From NCBI GenBank assembly GCA_949825045.1, contig OX463807.1:14223501-14287500 (forward strand): DNA of 64,000 nt. Reading direction: 5' to 3'. A model generated the notes under the pieces. The model saw nothing but the letters and a program-made list of their open reading frames with translations. It was not told the origin of the DNA and did no database searches. The translations under genes were made by a program, and so were the position numbers. Shown here in pieces: positions 1-11,378 of the stretch; within the stretch, counting starts at the first letter, position 1; each line of letters begins with the position of its first letter. This DNA comes from Argyresthia goedartella. Its lineage: Eukaryota; Arthropoda; Insecta; Lepidoptera; Argyresthiidae.

Positions 1-63
1 ATAGGTAGAGGAAGCGAGTAATCTACGGGTAATTTAATTCATTAGACTCCTTTGTACAACCAC

Positions 64-322
64 TAATAATAATAATAATAATACCTTGGACACTATTTAC
101 ACACATTGATCTAGCCCCAAACTAGGATTCCCTGTATCTTGGGTACTAGACAACGATACACATACTTATATAGATAAATATTATACTTACATAGATAAAC
201 AACCATGACTAGGGTACAAACATCCGTTCTCATCAAACACATATTTGCCCCCACCGGGACTCGAACCCGGGACCCTTGGGTTCGTAGGCAGCGTCACTGC
301 CGACTCGGCTATTCGGGTCGTC
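64..322 (-). mobile_element. tRNA-derived SINE, family A, near full length
   Basis: Read on the minus strand, this begins with a head 'gacgacccgaatagccgag', has an A-box-like 'agccgagtcgg' and a B-box 'ggttcgagtcccggt' (both internal RNA polymerase III promoter elements), then a body with 'gagaacggatg' and 'gtcatggttgtttatctat', and ends in an (ATT)n tail at the left edge. The same family recurs in this window at 484, 5351, 10070, 45757, 60764 and 61041. It is non-autonomous and would need a LINE reverse transcriptase to move. The tRNA-like head is part of the SINE, not a free tRNA gene. Confidence 0.9.
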
Positions 323-346
323 GAACATGATTTATAAATCATGTTC
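323..346. repeat. 24-bp perfect palindrome at the SINE head
   Basis: The segment is two 12-bp arms, 'gaacatgattta' and its exact reverse complement, with no loop. It starts at the base after the 5' head of the minus-strand SINE at 64-322. I see no known element whose end it would represent. Confidence 0.85.
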
Positions 347-483
347 AATGGTTGCTTGGCTTGATGGGCTTATTGGATTTTCTTTTCTGTTTCAAGATTG
401 GAAATAGAGTTGCTAGTTTAGTTTTTTATAATATGTTGTTATTAATTCGGTAATTCAATGAGTTAGGTAACGACGGTGGGAAT

Positions 484-655
484 GATGAGAACGGATGCTT
501 GTACCCTAGTCATGGTTGTTTATCTATCTAAGTTATAATATTTATCTATATAAGTATTTGTATCGTTGTTTAGTACCCAAGATACAGGGAATCCTAGTTT
601 GGGGCTAGATCAATGTGTGCATATAGTGTCCAAAGTATTATTAATATTATTAGCT
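484..655 (+). mobile_element. SINE family A, 5'-truncated copy
   Basis: Starts at 'gatgagaacggatg' and runs to 'agtgtccaaagtattatta'. It matches the body and tail of the copy at 64-322, in the opposite orientation, and lacks the tRNA-like head. The two copies form an inverted pair about 250 bases apart. Confidence 0.8.
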
Positions 656-1926
656 CCCAACTCGAATGGACAAAACGCTATTTAATAAAGTATAATACAA
701 TTTTCGAGTCAAATTGACAATTTATTTATTGTAAATTATCTGAGTAGGTAACATTATATCAATAAAGGAGTATGCAACAGATGTTTGTGTTCATACCCTT
801 ATTTCAAAACAGTAAAACAGTTATAACCACAGCAATGTTTAGGAGTAATTTTAATGAAGAAACCAGTAGTTTTCTGACCCTATTTTGCGTGTCGAAGGCA
901 GGTCGACAAACAGAACTGGAATTTTACTGTAAGTAATTGTTAACTCAAATTGAGCGTTAAGAAAGTACTTAAAATGTATCTACATATATTGGGATATTGT
1001 TTTAACATTTGACTGTAAATCCAGTTTTTGATAGAGAAAAATACTATATTTGCCTGACAAAATTACTAAATTGCGCGACTATAATTATGAAAAATAGCAA
1101 CTTGAAGTTCTTAATTCGAGTTAAAATCGAAACGAGCGTTGGATTTTATTGTTCTTACATGTTCAACCGAATACTCAAGATAAAGGGGGCTGCTATAATC
1201 GAATACTCAAGATAAAGGGGGCTGCTATGATCCTTCACCTACCCTGAGCCACCTCTTTGCCCAGACAATCTTTATTTGGGTTACAAGCTTTGCTTAAACC
1301 ATTAAGTAATGTTGTCGCGCTAATAGTATATTTTCGCACTTTTCAGATAATTCCGCTGTTCATGATCATTGGCTCGACTGGTTTTTTATGCGCACGTTTT
1401 ATTATTTCCCCATATTTTGACTTGGATTTTACGGATTGGGATTATCAGAAATGTATGCAAGATTCGAGTTACCACCACAAAACATTCATTTTTTTTTGCA
1501 AAGACCTTTGTCCAGATATGCGAACATATTTAATAATTGTGCGTTACATATTGTACCTACGGATATATGAAATTAGTCAATCAAGACTATACATATCAAC
1601 ATTTTTTTTATAAGGCTCATTAGGTAAAATAAAGTTGAACTATGGACACGGCTATATTGAACAGGCGGCTAATTTGAATATCGTTCGATACAGACTATCA
1701 AATGTAGTAAAACATACACTCAGTATTGACCAAATATTTACTCTATATCCATTTTTATTCGACATGAAGATTTGTGGACCCTGTATACCCTGTATACCCT
1801 GACAATCTGTATTTTGCACAAAATGTCCAATATACAGGGTGTCCCACGGCTATAATGATAAAAAAATACTTTCTTTTGTTTATGAAACCAATTTGAACTG
1901 CATTCAATTTTTTTCCATCATCTGTG
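656..1926. other. Unassigned AT-rich DNA with a 32-bp tandem duplication
   Basis: No convincing coding region. A 32-bp unit containing 'aagataaagggggctgctat' occurs twice back to back at 1168-1199 and 1200-1228. A short tandem 'ataccctgt' run lies near 1788-1800. The open frames of 60-120 codons here have no recognisable domain and look like chance in AT-rich sequence. Confidence 0.5.
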
Positions 1927-2148
1927 TTAACCGGGAATCGAACCCGCCAAACGTGAAAAAAATACCTTGTAATTTTTCGATACCGATCGAAAGGATTAAA
2001 CCATACGGATATATCTTTCTAACATAGCATCTTAAATAAAAGGAATAAAATTAAATTGTAAATTTTCTAGTAGTTGTAATACTTTGGATCAGTCAGTTGT
2101 TCGAAACACGGAAATGTCAGTGAAAAGGCTACTCGTTTTCAAGAATAA
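1927..2148 (-). repeat. Dispersed repeat with tRNA-like B box, copy 1
   Basis: Contains 'aaccgggaatcgaacccgcc', the reverse complement of a tRNA-type B box, followed by 'ccgatcgaaagg' and later 'gtgaaaaggctactcg'. The same order of motifs occurs at 52646-52866, so this is a dispersed family and probably a decayed tRNA-derived SINE. The boundaries are approximate. Confidence 0.45.
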
Positions 2149-2160
2149 ACTTTTTCTTAA

Positions 2161-2877
2161 ATAGTTATTTGTGTCACAAGGGAGCAAAATGATGTATTTA
2201 CGGCGAGGGCGGTACATTGAATCCAGAGTGAAGGTCTAAGTTAGAATCCTGAGCGTAACGAAGGATTCAAGCGTTAACGCCCATGCCGAAAATAATTTTG
2301 CTTCTGAGTGACACATACAACTTTTCACACCGACTATGAGGAAAATTTAAATTAAATGCTCTAAAAAAAATATACTTTGAATTATTCTTTCACCGCTTTT
2401 ACAGTAATCGAACAACGTAAACAAAACTTTTATTTTTATAATGGCGGATTGTGAAGGATTAGGGAAAGGTCACCACAGATAAAATGTTCCTGTGTACTTT
2501 TACCAATGTGTAAAAATAATCGAATCGAATGTTACAATGGTTTCGGATATCAATATTCATTATATCACAATAACAGTCATCGATAGTTTTGATTTCAGTA
2601 AAACATATAATTTATTGTGACATTTTTTTAAATACTACGAAATATTCATAAATTTTCATATAACGTTGTTAAAGTTAAAACTTGAAACATGTTCGTTTTT
2701 AATCGACTACGATGAAAATACAATCGATTATTTTATTAAGATCTATATTCAATTGGAACATTGTGTAAATGCTACACCCTTATGAATAAAGTTAAAAAAG
2801 TAGCTTGAACAGAAAAGTAGCATTTTGCTCCCTCTCGTCGTGGAGCAAAACTTACTTTTCCGAATGAAAGGTGTGAA
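2161..2877 (+). repeat. ~720-bp repeat family R, tandem unit 1
   Basis: A 717-base unit that starts 'atagttatttgtgtcac', has an early segment with 'gaatcctgagcgtaacgaag', and ends 'ttccgaatgaaaggtgtgaa'. It is followed directly by a second unit at 2878. A related inverted copy is spread over 20212-25118. It codes for no recognisable protein. The unit contains short internal 'ggattc...gaatcc' motifs. I cannot assign it to a known transposon class from the sequence alone. Confidence 0.85.
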
Positions 2878-3650
2878 ATAGTTATTTGTGTCACAAGGGA
2901 GCAAAATGATGTATTTACGGCAAGGGCGGTGCATTGAATCCAGAGTGAAGGGAAGGATTCTAAGTTAGAATCCTGAGCGTAACGAAGGATTCAAGCGTTA
3001 ACGCCCATGACGAAAATACTTTTGCTCCTGTGTGACACATACAATTTTTCACACCGACAATGAGGAAACTTTAAATTAAATGCTCTAAAAAAATTAAATA
3101 ACTGAATTAAAATAAAAAATTAAGTACTTTGAATTATACTTTCACCACTTTTACAGTAATCGAACAACGTAAACAAAACTTTTTTTTATAATGGCGGATT
3201 GTGAAGGATTAGGCAAAGATCACCACAGATAAAATATTCCTGTGTACTTTTACTAATGTGTAAAAATAATCGAATCCAATATTACAATAGTTTCGAATAT
3301 CAATATTCATTATATCACAATAACAGTCATCGATAGTTTTGATTTCAGTAAAACAAATAATTTATTGTGACATTTTTTTTAAACATTACGAAAAGTTCAT
3401 AAATTTTCATATAACGTTGTTAAAGTTAAAACTTGAAACATGTTCGTTTTTAATCGACTACGCCATCGTAGTCGATTGTAGTGTAATTTCATAATTAAAT
3501 TCTATTATTTTAATCTGTGTTCAATTGGCATATTGCGTAAATGCTACATGTCAATGAATAAATTAAAAAAGTAGCTTGAACAGAAAAGTAGCATTTTGCT
3601 CCCTCTCGTCGTGGAGCAAAACTTACTTTTCCGAATGATAGGTGTGAAAA
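2878..3650 (+). repeat. ~720-bp repeat family R, tandem unit 2
   Basis: Starts with the same 'atagttatttgtgtcac' and ends 'gataggtgtgaaaa'. It is about 770 bases long because of small AT-rich insertions, for example near 3090-3125. Alignment to unit 1 is clear by eye along the whole length. A short extra inverted match, 'gactacgccatcgtagtc', sits near 3457-3474. Confidence 0.85.
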
Positions 3651-4384
3651 GTAAATTATATGGTTTTTTCTTTTATTTAATTTATTTTTTTGACAAAAAC
3701 ATCCTATGACTAAGTCTTGATCGTTATCGTAAAATTACAGGATTAATTCATCCTACATTTGGTGGGTCAACCAATGAGAATTGAAAAAATATTGAATGCA
3801 GTTTAAATTGTTTTTGTAAAAAAAATAAAAAAACACAAGATAATGCTGTGTAAACAATATTTAAGGTACTTTCCCTCCACTTGGCATAGCCGTGGGAAAT
3901 CCTGTATAGGTAAAACAAACAGTACATTTTCAGACGAAAACATAAAAACGAAAAATAAAATGTAAAAAAATAATCATTCATTTGATTGCGTGCGTTTTCA
4001 ATTAACTGTGTTGTCAAATTGATTAGTTGGCTTCTACAATTACAAATTTTGAAACACCCATTTAACATTCTTATTCTCATTCTTCTATTCAATTTTTTTT
4101 TTGATAATTTCGTTATTTCTCCCTATTTGTTTCAGCAGTTCATAATCTCGGTGAATTTACTTTATCTAGGAACTTTATTATTTACAATGTTAAATTTACA
4201 AAAAAAAAAACAACAAAAAAGCAGTTTTCTCAAAACGTCATACACTTCGTCTCCACGCGATTTTAACTACACTTGACATTGACACTAAAATACTTACGGA
4301 CTTCATCGGAATGTCTCCATTATCTAGTAGTTAAGTTCAAAATTACAGATTGGCAGTTCTATGAATACGCAAATGAAATGATTA
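3651..4384. other. Unassigned AT-rich DNA
   Basis: No coding region or known element recognised. The phrase 'tactttccctccacttggc' at about 3870 recurs in similar form near 13200 and 52935, so a small dispersed repeat may be present. Confidence 0.4.
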
Positions 4385-4545
4385 AAACTATTATCACGTC
4401 ATGAAAAACATCGTGAGGAAACTTTGAAATCTACAAAGCTGCGGCGATGGATTAGCCCCGTGTAACGTAAAATGAAATATTGAAAAACTGGCTAAAAGTG
4501 GGCAGAACAGTGCCTCTTCCACCCCGATCGATCCATGCCAGTTCG
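4385..4545 (+). mobile_element. SINE family B fragment
   Basis: Contains 'acatcgtgaggaaac', 'gctgcggcgatgg', 'ttagcccc' and 'aactggctaaaagtgggc', the conserved body of the SINE seen complete at 9497-9780 and 11379-11642. The tRNA-like head is missing or too diverged to recognise. Confidence 0.75.
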
Positions 4546-5350
4546 ATCAACTTCGGAATTCGGTTTATGTAACGGGCTGCTTGGGACTGGCATTACACTG
4601 CGTTTGCGATATTTTGCTATTCGTGCCAGTTGCTAAAAGCATTTTGCACGTCATGTGGTGCTCCAAATGGCATTTTAGTTTCATGATTTTTGGGTCTGAT
4701 CAGATTTTGGGTCTTCATTGAAAATTCGAAGAGCGTTATTAGCTGTCTGCCGTTCAGCGGCATAGCTGTCAAATGAACACAAGAATACTACACCATAGAC
4801 TTTGAATAAAATATAATAAACTATGAGATAACTTAATGACCCAAGAAGTAAGACCTAGAAATACATAGATAATATTATTAATAGGCATAAATTATAGTGA
4901 CCAATTCTTGTTGTCAATACTAGAGTAAAGAACGCCTAGCTCTTGTTGTCTGAGCGCACGCGCAATAATCATTCTCTATCCAAGCTATGCCATGATACGC
5001 GCTGATGATCGCACAATGCACGCGTGACTAGATGCAAGCTTATCTTGTCACTATTCTTGTTCAGCATTTATTCAAATTCCTAACTGTACGTGTCTTTGAT
5101 GCATAATTATTAATACTACAACGTTAATGGTTAGTACAATGTTATAATGTAGAGCATTAAGCATGCAAGTTTCTTTGAAACCGGACTGCACCCAATTTAA
5201 CATATCTTGATGAATCTATGGGTACGTAAATACGTCCATCTAAAAATTCCATGGGGTCAATGAACAGCCTCTAAAGTCTCCCTGTCAATCAATGTGGTGC
5301 TAAAGTTACAAATGTGTGCTTCGGGATGCCGTATGTAACTAAGTGGTGAC
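4546..5350. other. Unassigned DNA
   Basis: No recognisable coding region, RNA gene or element. Confidence 0.4.
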
Positions 5351-5605
5351 GACGACCCGAATGGCCGAGTCGGCAGTGACCCTGCCTACGAAGCCAAGGG
5401 TCCCGGGCTCGAGTCCCGGTGAGGGCAAATATTTGTTTGATGAGAACGGATGTTTATACCCTAGTCATGGTTGTTGATCTATCTAAGTATAATATTTATC
5501 TATATAAGTATGTGTATCGTTGTCTAGTACCCAAGATACTCATCCGTAATCCTAGTTTGGGGGTAGATTAATGTGTATAAATAGTGTCCAAGGTATTATT
5601 ATAAG
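5351..5605 (+). mobile_element. SINE family A, near full length
   Basis: Starts 'gacgacccgaatggccgag', with an A-box-like 'tggccgagtcgg' and a B box 'gctcgagtcccggt'. The body continues through 'gttgatctatctaagtataa' and 'gtgtccaaggtattattat'. A small change, 'actcatccgtaatcc', replaces the usual 'acagggaatcc'. Confidence 0.9.
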
Positions 5606-5951
5606 GTATTAAGGTATTAATTATTAAGTTAAAACAAAAATTTAAAAGGCTATTATCATATCCTATATTTTTTTAAACAACAGAGAGTAGTTAATTAGGT
5701 GGGAATAAGGTTGAGCAGTCAATTTGCTTACTGCATATCTTTTATTCATGTGCTTGAGTTTGTGTATGCTTTTAAATACAGAACTGAAGCGTATTCTTTT
5801 AATCTATTGTTGGCTATTATTTTTCGCGGAGTGTCAGCTCAAGGCACCTTATGCCCGCCTTTGCCCCCGCTAGGTGGCGCTGGCCTAGTTGGAGGCAAAG
5901 AGTTTCAGTCATATAAGGTTAGGTTAAGAAGCACGTGATTTTTCAATCACA
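5606..5951. other. Unassigned DNA
   Basis: No coding evidence. Contains 'cgctaggtggcgct' near 5868-5881, a self-complementary phrase. Confidence 0.35.
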
Positions 5952-6020
5952 CTTGACACTTACAAGATTAACCTCAAATTGCGTGTTAATCTTGTAAGTG
6001 TCAAGATTAACACGCAATTT
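5952..6020. repeat. Two interlocked perfect inverted repeats
   Basis: Arm 5952-5971 is exactly complementary to 5986-6005 (20 bp, loop 14). Arm 5976-5994 is exactly complementary to 6002-6020 (19 bp, loop 7). The two hairpins share bases 5986-5994, so only one can form at a time. They lie just before the LINE-type fragment at 6038. Confidence 0.9.
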
Positions 6021-6037
6021 ATCGTCATTGGGGCCTT

Positions 6038-6388
6038 TTGTGGGATGCGACGTGCGTGTGCACTTTCGCGGCATCTCATATAGGCTCCACCATGCAGACT
6101 GCTGGTGCGGCTGCGGAGTCGGCGGCGCGGCAGAAATGCGGTAAGTACGCACAGCTGATGGGGAGTTATTGGTTTGTTCCATTGGCCGTCGAGACCACGG
6201 GGGTGTGGGGATCGCAGGGTAGGGCCTTCATCAGGGACATTGGGCGTCGCTTGAGGGACCGAGGCCATGACTACCGCTCCGGAGCTTTCCTGGTGCAAAG
6301 GGTCTCACTTGCTGTGCAGCGCGGCAACGCTGCCAGCGTAATGGGTACCTTTGGTCCGGGAGCGTTCTGGGGTGGTTTATTTGTATAG
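6038..6388 (+). pseudogene. Orphan C-terminal module of a LINE-type protein
   Basis: The translated segment from about 6115 to 6365 reads like a module I associate with the far C-terminal part of metazoan retroelement proteins: a 'YWFVPLAVETTGVWG' core, then 'FIRDIGRRL' and 'RVSLAVQRGNAASVMGT'. I cannot name the clade. No reverse transcriptase lies upstream, so this is a 5'-truncated remnant. The local GC content is much higher than the flanks. The stop at 6386-6388 is followed by an AT-rich 3' tail. The initial methionine given by the open frame is probably not biological. Confidence 0.6.
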
Positions 6389-9300
6389 TTTAATGTATTT
6401 TAGATTTATTTATTATTTAAGTATTTTAAAATCACATGTACACATATTTAACGGTAGCCTAATGTACGAGTGCTAAACTATCTCCTTTTATAAGAGTTTC
6501 ACCTCAAATGAGGTGGCGTGCCTCCATCCACATATTTCAGGTAGAAGTAAATAGCATTTGATATCTTTCACAGATAGTCAGCCTCCAACAACACCGGCGC
6601 CATCTGTAATGAGCTTTTGAAATTAGGAGCCATTGAACACGAATACCGGATTTAAACCGGATCGGCAAAAATATGAAATCATCTGGGTTTTTATTTTATA
6701 CTTACAAGCTGCACAGAATATACTTTATGAGTCACATCGAAGAGGTTTGGTAGAAAATGTAGTTTTATATGTATTTATTTCACATTTTTTCTGTTGAAGT
6801 TGTAAGACCGGGACTTGTATCAAAAAAATAAATATATTCTAAACCTCCACAATAGATCGACTAAATATTTCAACGAAAATTCCGTAAACTACAAGAAATT
6901 GTATCACTACAAAGTAATATCGCACATGGAAGTTCTAAAACATACACTTAATTTTTATTTCGACGAAATCTTGTATACCCGATTTTGGGAACGAGTCCTT
7001 TGGGAATAAGTTCGATAGACAGAAGTGGCTACAGCTGTGATTCAGCTCAAGTTAGAACTTAGTGGGAACCTAATCACTTAAGTGTAACAAAGCAACTGGA
7101 GCATCTTTCAATTCCGGAAAAGTCGCCAGCGTTGCTCGCCCTGAAACTTTCCAAATCCATTTTTAGTTGTTTGTTTTATTCTATTTCACTCTGTTGTATT
7201 TCTATTTTGTATTTGTTACGATCTCCACGGCTGTGAATAAAAGTAAATTTATTTGAACCTCGTTCTGACCCCACTTCGTTAAGCTTCTGAATGAAATAAT
7301 CACACGCAACTTTGTTAAACATTATTAACTAAAGCTGAATAAGTTTCAAGCATTTATTCGTATCCTATATCTAAATAACACTACCACATAAACGATCTAG
7401 TAATATAATTAAATTATGTATATGGAAAGTACCTGCAACAATAAAAAAAACAACAAACATTTATTACTGTTAGCTGCACATATATTCGTTGATAGTTGGA
7501 CAACTCGTCAAATGTACCAAAGTTACCAACGAATGCCGTGCAAAATTTTTGCTGTTAGAAAGTAAATTCATCACTTCCACTTTGCTATTTTGATTAGCAG
7601 AAATCGTTTTAGAGCATTACAGTTCTCGTTTTCAGATATTTCAATATGAAAATCAGCATAATATTACAATTATCAGTCATATGGCATGCCGCGCCGTGTA
7701 AGATTGTTGCATAAAATCTTCATTATCGAGTTTGGAAAGGAATGACGGACATTTCTTTTGGACTTGACCACCTGTAGCGCTCTTGCGTAATCAACAAAAT
7801 CAATGACAGACACAAGGAAAAGAGAAATTAATAATCTAGGTAACTAAGCTAAATGTTACCCAAGAGGTAAGTACGTTGTGGTGAGGCCTTTTTATGCGAT
7901 ATTATGTTTTAACACCGTTAAAATCATAAGATGGTATACATGCATACATATAGCACTTTTTGTTTTGGCGCTTTCTCTGAACAGAGTAGGTAGAGCTAAA
8001 CTGACGTTACCTCTTACACAGTCCGGATGTTTGAAAATACCATGTGTAGATATTACAGAAGTTTATTTTATTGGTGTTAATTAACCCAGTTAAATCGGTT
8101 GCTATCGAAATGTTAGATAATCATGATAGAAAAGCCGGAAAAGTAGCTGCCATCGTAACTTATGAACTTCATCGGATTACATCCATTGGTTTCCACCAAT
8201 TCTACCTACTGCTGTATATTTAGTGATAGAGAAGTTGCATCTGTAACTGACTCCAAAAAGTATTATTTAAAATCTTACTCTATAGCTACAAGACCTGAGC
8301 TCAATTTAGATTTGTCAATTCACCCGATTCTAAAAACAGCATCCTAGAATTGTTCATATATGTATTATGTTTGATAAAGAGCCGTCGCTAGATTATAATA
8401 TATGAAGGGGCGGAACTCTTGGCAAAGTGACGTATCTTAGACGGATATAAATATAGTGATCGTATGCAGGGGCAGCAGCGCGCGGCGAGACGCCCGCTCG
8501 GAGCCGGTTCCATGAAGCAACAACTACCTGCTTCTCCTGCCCTCTCTGTCCTCAATTACCACTAACTGTATTAGGAACGCTTCAAACGCTCGAGTGAGTT
8601 CGCTCGGCTCGAAAAGGATATGTAACAGCTGAAAAACTGACGTCATTAGCAAAAGCTTCGTCATACGTTGCGCGCGTTGAACTCTTTTGCTTGCTCGCGA
8701 GTTTGCTGCGCTTTTACAAGTTCATTTTAAAATGTAGCCTCAATAGTATTTTTAGAGGTTATTGTACAAATATGGCTTTGACAAATTGTACAAATATGGC
8801 TTTAAAGCAGATATGATACTTTACCATAAAACCTTAAAGAAAGTTGCCCAACATTCCGAAAGTGGTCCCGCAAGTATGCTTGGACACGTATTTCGGTGCC
8901 GGCGCGCCCACTTGCTCACACACCTGAGACCCGATGTGTGTCAACAGAGCTGACTTCTCGAACCCGCTGATCGATCGGCAGAACTTTCACATTACCTTTA
9001 AACCGCACATACATAACTACGGCGTCTGATGATCCCGGGTTGAAAAGATCAATGAACCTACCTGTTTAGCCTCTCGTCTCCAAAGTTTGTGTGTCCTGTT
9101 TATACACTGAGTTTGGTTTCTGTTTGCACTCTATTTAACCACAATCCACTGATCACTGTAGAGTCACTATGTCACATGGTAGGCCAGCCGAAGCGGTCTG
9201 GTTGGCCGCCAACTCAGCACTGAGGTGAGGCTTGACTGAGGCTTTGGGTCGGCCGACACGCGCGGGCGCAGGTAAGAATGAGACTACGGTGTCTGTCTGC

Positions 9301-9490
9301 TCACCACTACATACAGCCGCGTTGTCTGTGTGAAGGCGGAGGCGGCCTGGGCCCATATTCGCTGGAAAAATGACGGCTCAATGACAATGAGGTGACGTGA
9401 TTATTTGGCGATTGGAGAATATTTTTCTAGTAATATGAATTAGATATATATAAAATAAAAAGGGATTACAAATACATCAGAAATTGAAAA
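6389..9490. other. Unassigned DNA, mostly AT-rich with GC-rich patches
   Basis: No supported gene. The open frames of 60-70 codons carry no recognisable domains. GC-rich patches at about 8460-8740 and 9150-9360 contrast with the surroundings but contain no long frame or splice-flanked exon that I can defend. Confidence 0.4.
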
Positions 9491-9496
9491 TAGAAC

Positions 9497-9780
9497 TCCG
9501 TGGTCTAATGGGTTTCACGCTTGCTTCTCACACAGGAGATGCAGGTTCGATTCCTGACCATGTACCAATGAGATAATTAATTTATCTTAAGTACATTATA
9601 CGGACGTCCTAACGGTGATGGAAAACATCGTGAGGAAACCTTCATTACTCCATAGCTGCGGCGATGGGCTAGCCCCCTGTCACGCAAAATGGAGTATTGA
9701 ATAACTGGCTCAAAGTGGGCACAGTTTTGCCTATGCCACCCCGTATGGGAAAAGGGGTGACGCTATTATGTGTGTGTGAA
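9497..9780 (+). mobile_element. SINE family B, full length
   Basis: The head has an A-box-like 'tggtctaatgggt' and a B box 'ggttcgattcctg', so it is tRNA-derived. The body carries 'acatcgtgaggaaacc', 'gctgcggcgatgg', 'gctagcccc' and 'ggggtgacgctatt', phrases common in moth and butterfly SINEs. Related copies lie at 4385 and 11379. Confidence 0.88.
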
Positions 9781-10069
9781 AATAGACCTAAAGTGAACGG
9801 TCCCTGTCTTGTCATTGTCACTGAGCCGCTATTTTACTAGCGGAATCGGGTACCTGAGTTGCGGCTGTTGGTTTCTTGTATTTTATGCTGTTGGGTGTGT
9901 AGTTTTATGAGTTTGCCAATCTTGATGACCAGACTTGATGTTCCGCGTAGGTATTTAAAATACCTTTTAGTTGATAGGTACTGGTACCTATATAATGTTA
10001 TGCAAGATACTAATGCTTTTACGTCATTTGACTATTCGAAGTATGTTTCGACTGTATTTCATAAACTAT

Positions 10070-10312
10070 GACGACCCGAATGGCCGAGTCGGCAGTGTCC
10101 CTGCCTACGAAGCCAAGGGTCACGGGTTCGAGTCCCGATGGGGGCAAATATTTGTTGATGAGAACGGATGTTTGTAACCTAGTCATGGTTCTTTATCTTT
10201 CTAAGTATAATATTTATCTATATAAGTATGTGTATCGTTGTCTAGTACCCAAGATACAGGGAATCCTATTTTGGGGCTAGATCAATGTGTGTAAAGGGTT
10301 CAAGGTATTATT
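10070..10312 (+). mobile_element. SINE family A, near full length
   Basis: Starts 'gacgacccgaatggccgag' and has the B box 'ggttcgagtcccg'. It continues through 'gatgagaacggatg' and 'gtatcgttgtctagtaccc' and ends '...caaggtattattac'. Confidence 0.9.
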
Positions 10313-10444
10313 ACTATAGAGGAAAAATGTTATAAAGATAAGACTAAACAACTGAAACTGAATGAAAATGTAGTAACTATGCTCCTCTTCATACCCGCAG
10401 GTACTTAAACCTCATACTCGAATACAAACTCTATGTCGTACGTT

Positions 10445-10705
10445 AAACGTAGGAACTTTAGTAGAGGCTGTTAAACATATCTTCAAGTGGACCCCGCAAC
10501 AGAGGATACCCTGAGAAGTCTCAGGAAGCTCTGGAATGATTGCCTTGAAGAAGATCTGAGGAGCATTGGCAGGAAGACATCTTGGCTTTCAGAGGTCAGA
10601 GACTGAGGGAATTGAAAAACAATCGTGGAGGAAGCCATGACCCACGAAGGGTTGAAGCGCCGTAATGAACGATTATGTAGAGAGTCAGAGTCAGAGTCAA
10701 TTTTT
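10445..10705 (+). pseudogene. LINE ORF2 C-terminal fragment
   Basis: One frame gives 'KLWNDCLEEDLRSIG', then 'SWLSEVRD', and after stops 'TIVEEAMTHEGLKRRNERL'. This resembles the extreme C-terminus of RTE- or R1-type LINE polyproteins, downstream of the reverse transcriptase. Upstream 'KWTPQQRIP' is in a different frame, so at least one frameshift and two stops are present. It is a 5'-truncated dead copy. Confidence 0.55.
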
Positions 10706-10894
10706 AATTGAATATAAATAAATAAATTATCTTATTCCACGTCAAAAAGTTACTTACTTATGACTGACTACAAGTAAATTTTTTTTTTATATAAAAAAGA
10801 CTACACCGTTTCGGAAGGTGGGCCTCGGGGTTAAGACGAAACGGCAAGAAACTCCCCCATAAAGAGATAGAGATTTAACGCTCTAATGGTCAAA

Positions 10895-11378
10895 ATGTAA
10901 ACCTTCATGAAAATGAAATTTGTCACCGCTAAAAAATAGTCCAGATATAGTTCTAAATAATCCACATAGAAAGAAAAATAGTCCACTTATTGTTTCGAAG
11001 TTATAGCTAAAAGTTGAACGGAAGGGCCTATCGACTCGGCTTAGGTTTAACGAATAGTCCAGAAATAGTCTACAAGACATGCCAAGTTTCAGAAATAGTC
11101 CTTAAACGATTCAAGAGTTATTAGGCCATCTTGGAATTACAGCTTGAACATTTGATGTCATCAAATATCTCCATATCGGCTAAGCCATTTAGTTTGAAAT
11201 TTTTGCCAAAAAATTGTCCAGAAATAGTCCAGCAAAATAAGAATAATTTCCACTTGGTTTACTTTTAAGAAGTACAATATAAATAAAAAAAATGATTTCA
11301 CATACATTTCAATAAATGTACAGTCGTGTAGAAAATCATGTTAGGTTAAACTTTAATAAGCCGGTTTAGACCGGTTAA
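10895..11378 (+). repeat. Left arm of a ~480-bp imperfect inverted repeat
   Basis: This stretch is rich in 'aatagtccag' motifs and contains 'aacggaagggcctatcgac' and 'tacagtcgtgtagaaaatc'. Its reverse complement matches 13770-14285, including 'acagtcgtgtacaaaatc' and 'cggaagggcctatcgac'. The two arms face each other around about 2.4 kb. No transposase is readable between them. Confidence 0.7.

Noticed and set aside
5351..5440. tRNA gene at the SINE heads (A and B boxes at 5351, 10070, 61041 and elsewhere)
   Set aside because: The boxes are always followed by the same SINE body and AT tail, and no complete cloverleaf with an acceptor stem is visible.
8446..8480. TATA-box promoter ('tataaata' at 8446-8453) before a GC-rich patch
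   Set aside because: AT-rich DNA gives many such matches; no downstream ORF, initiator or splice site could be supported.
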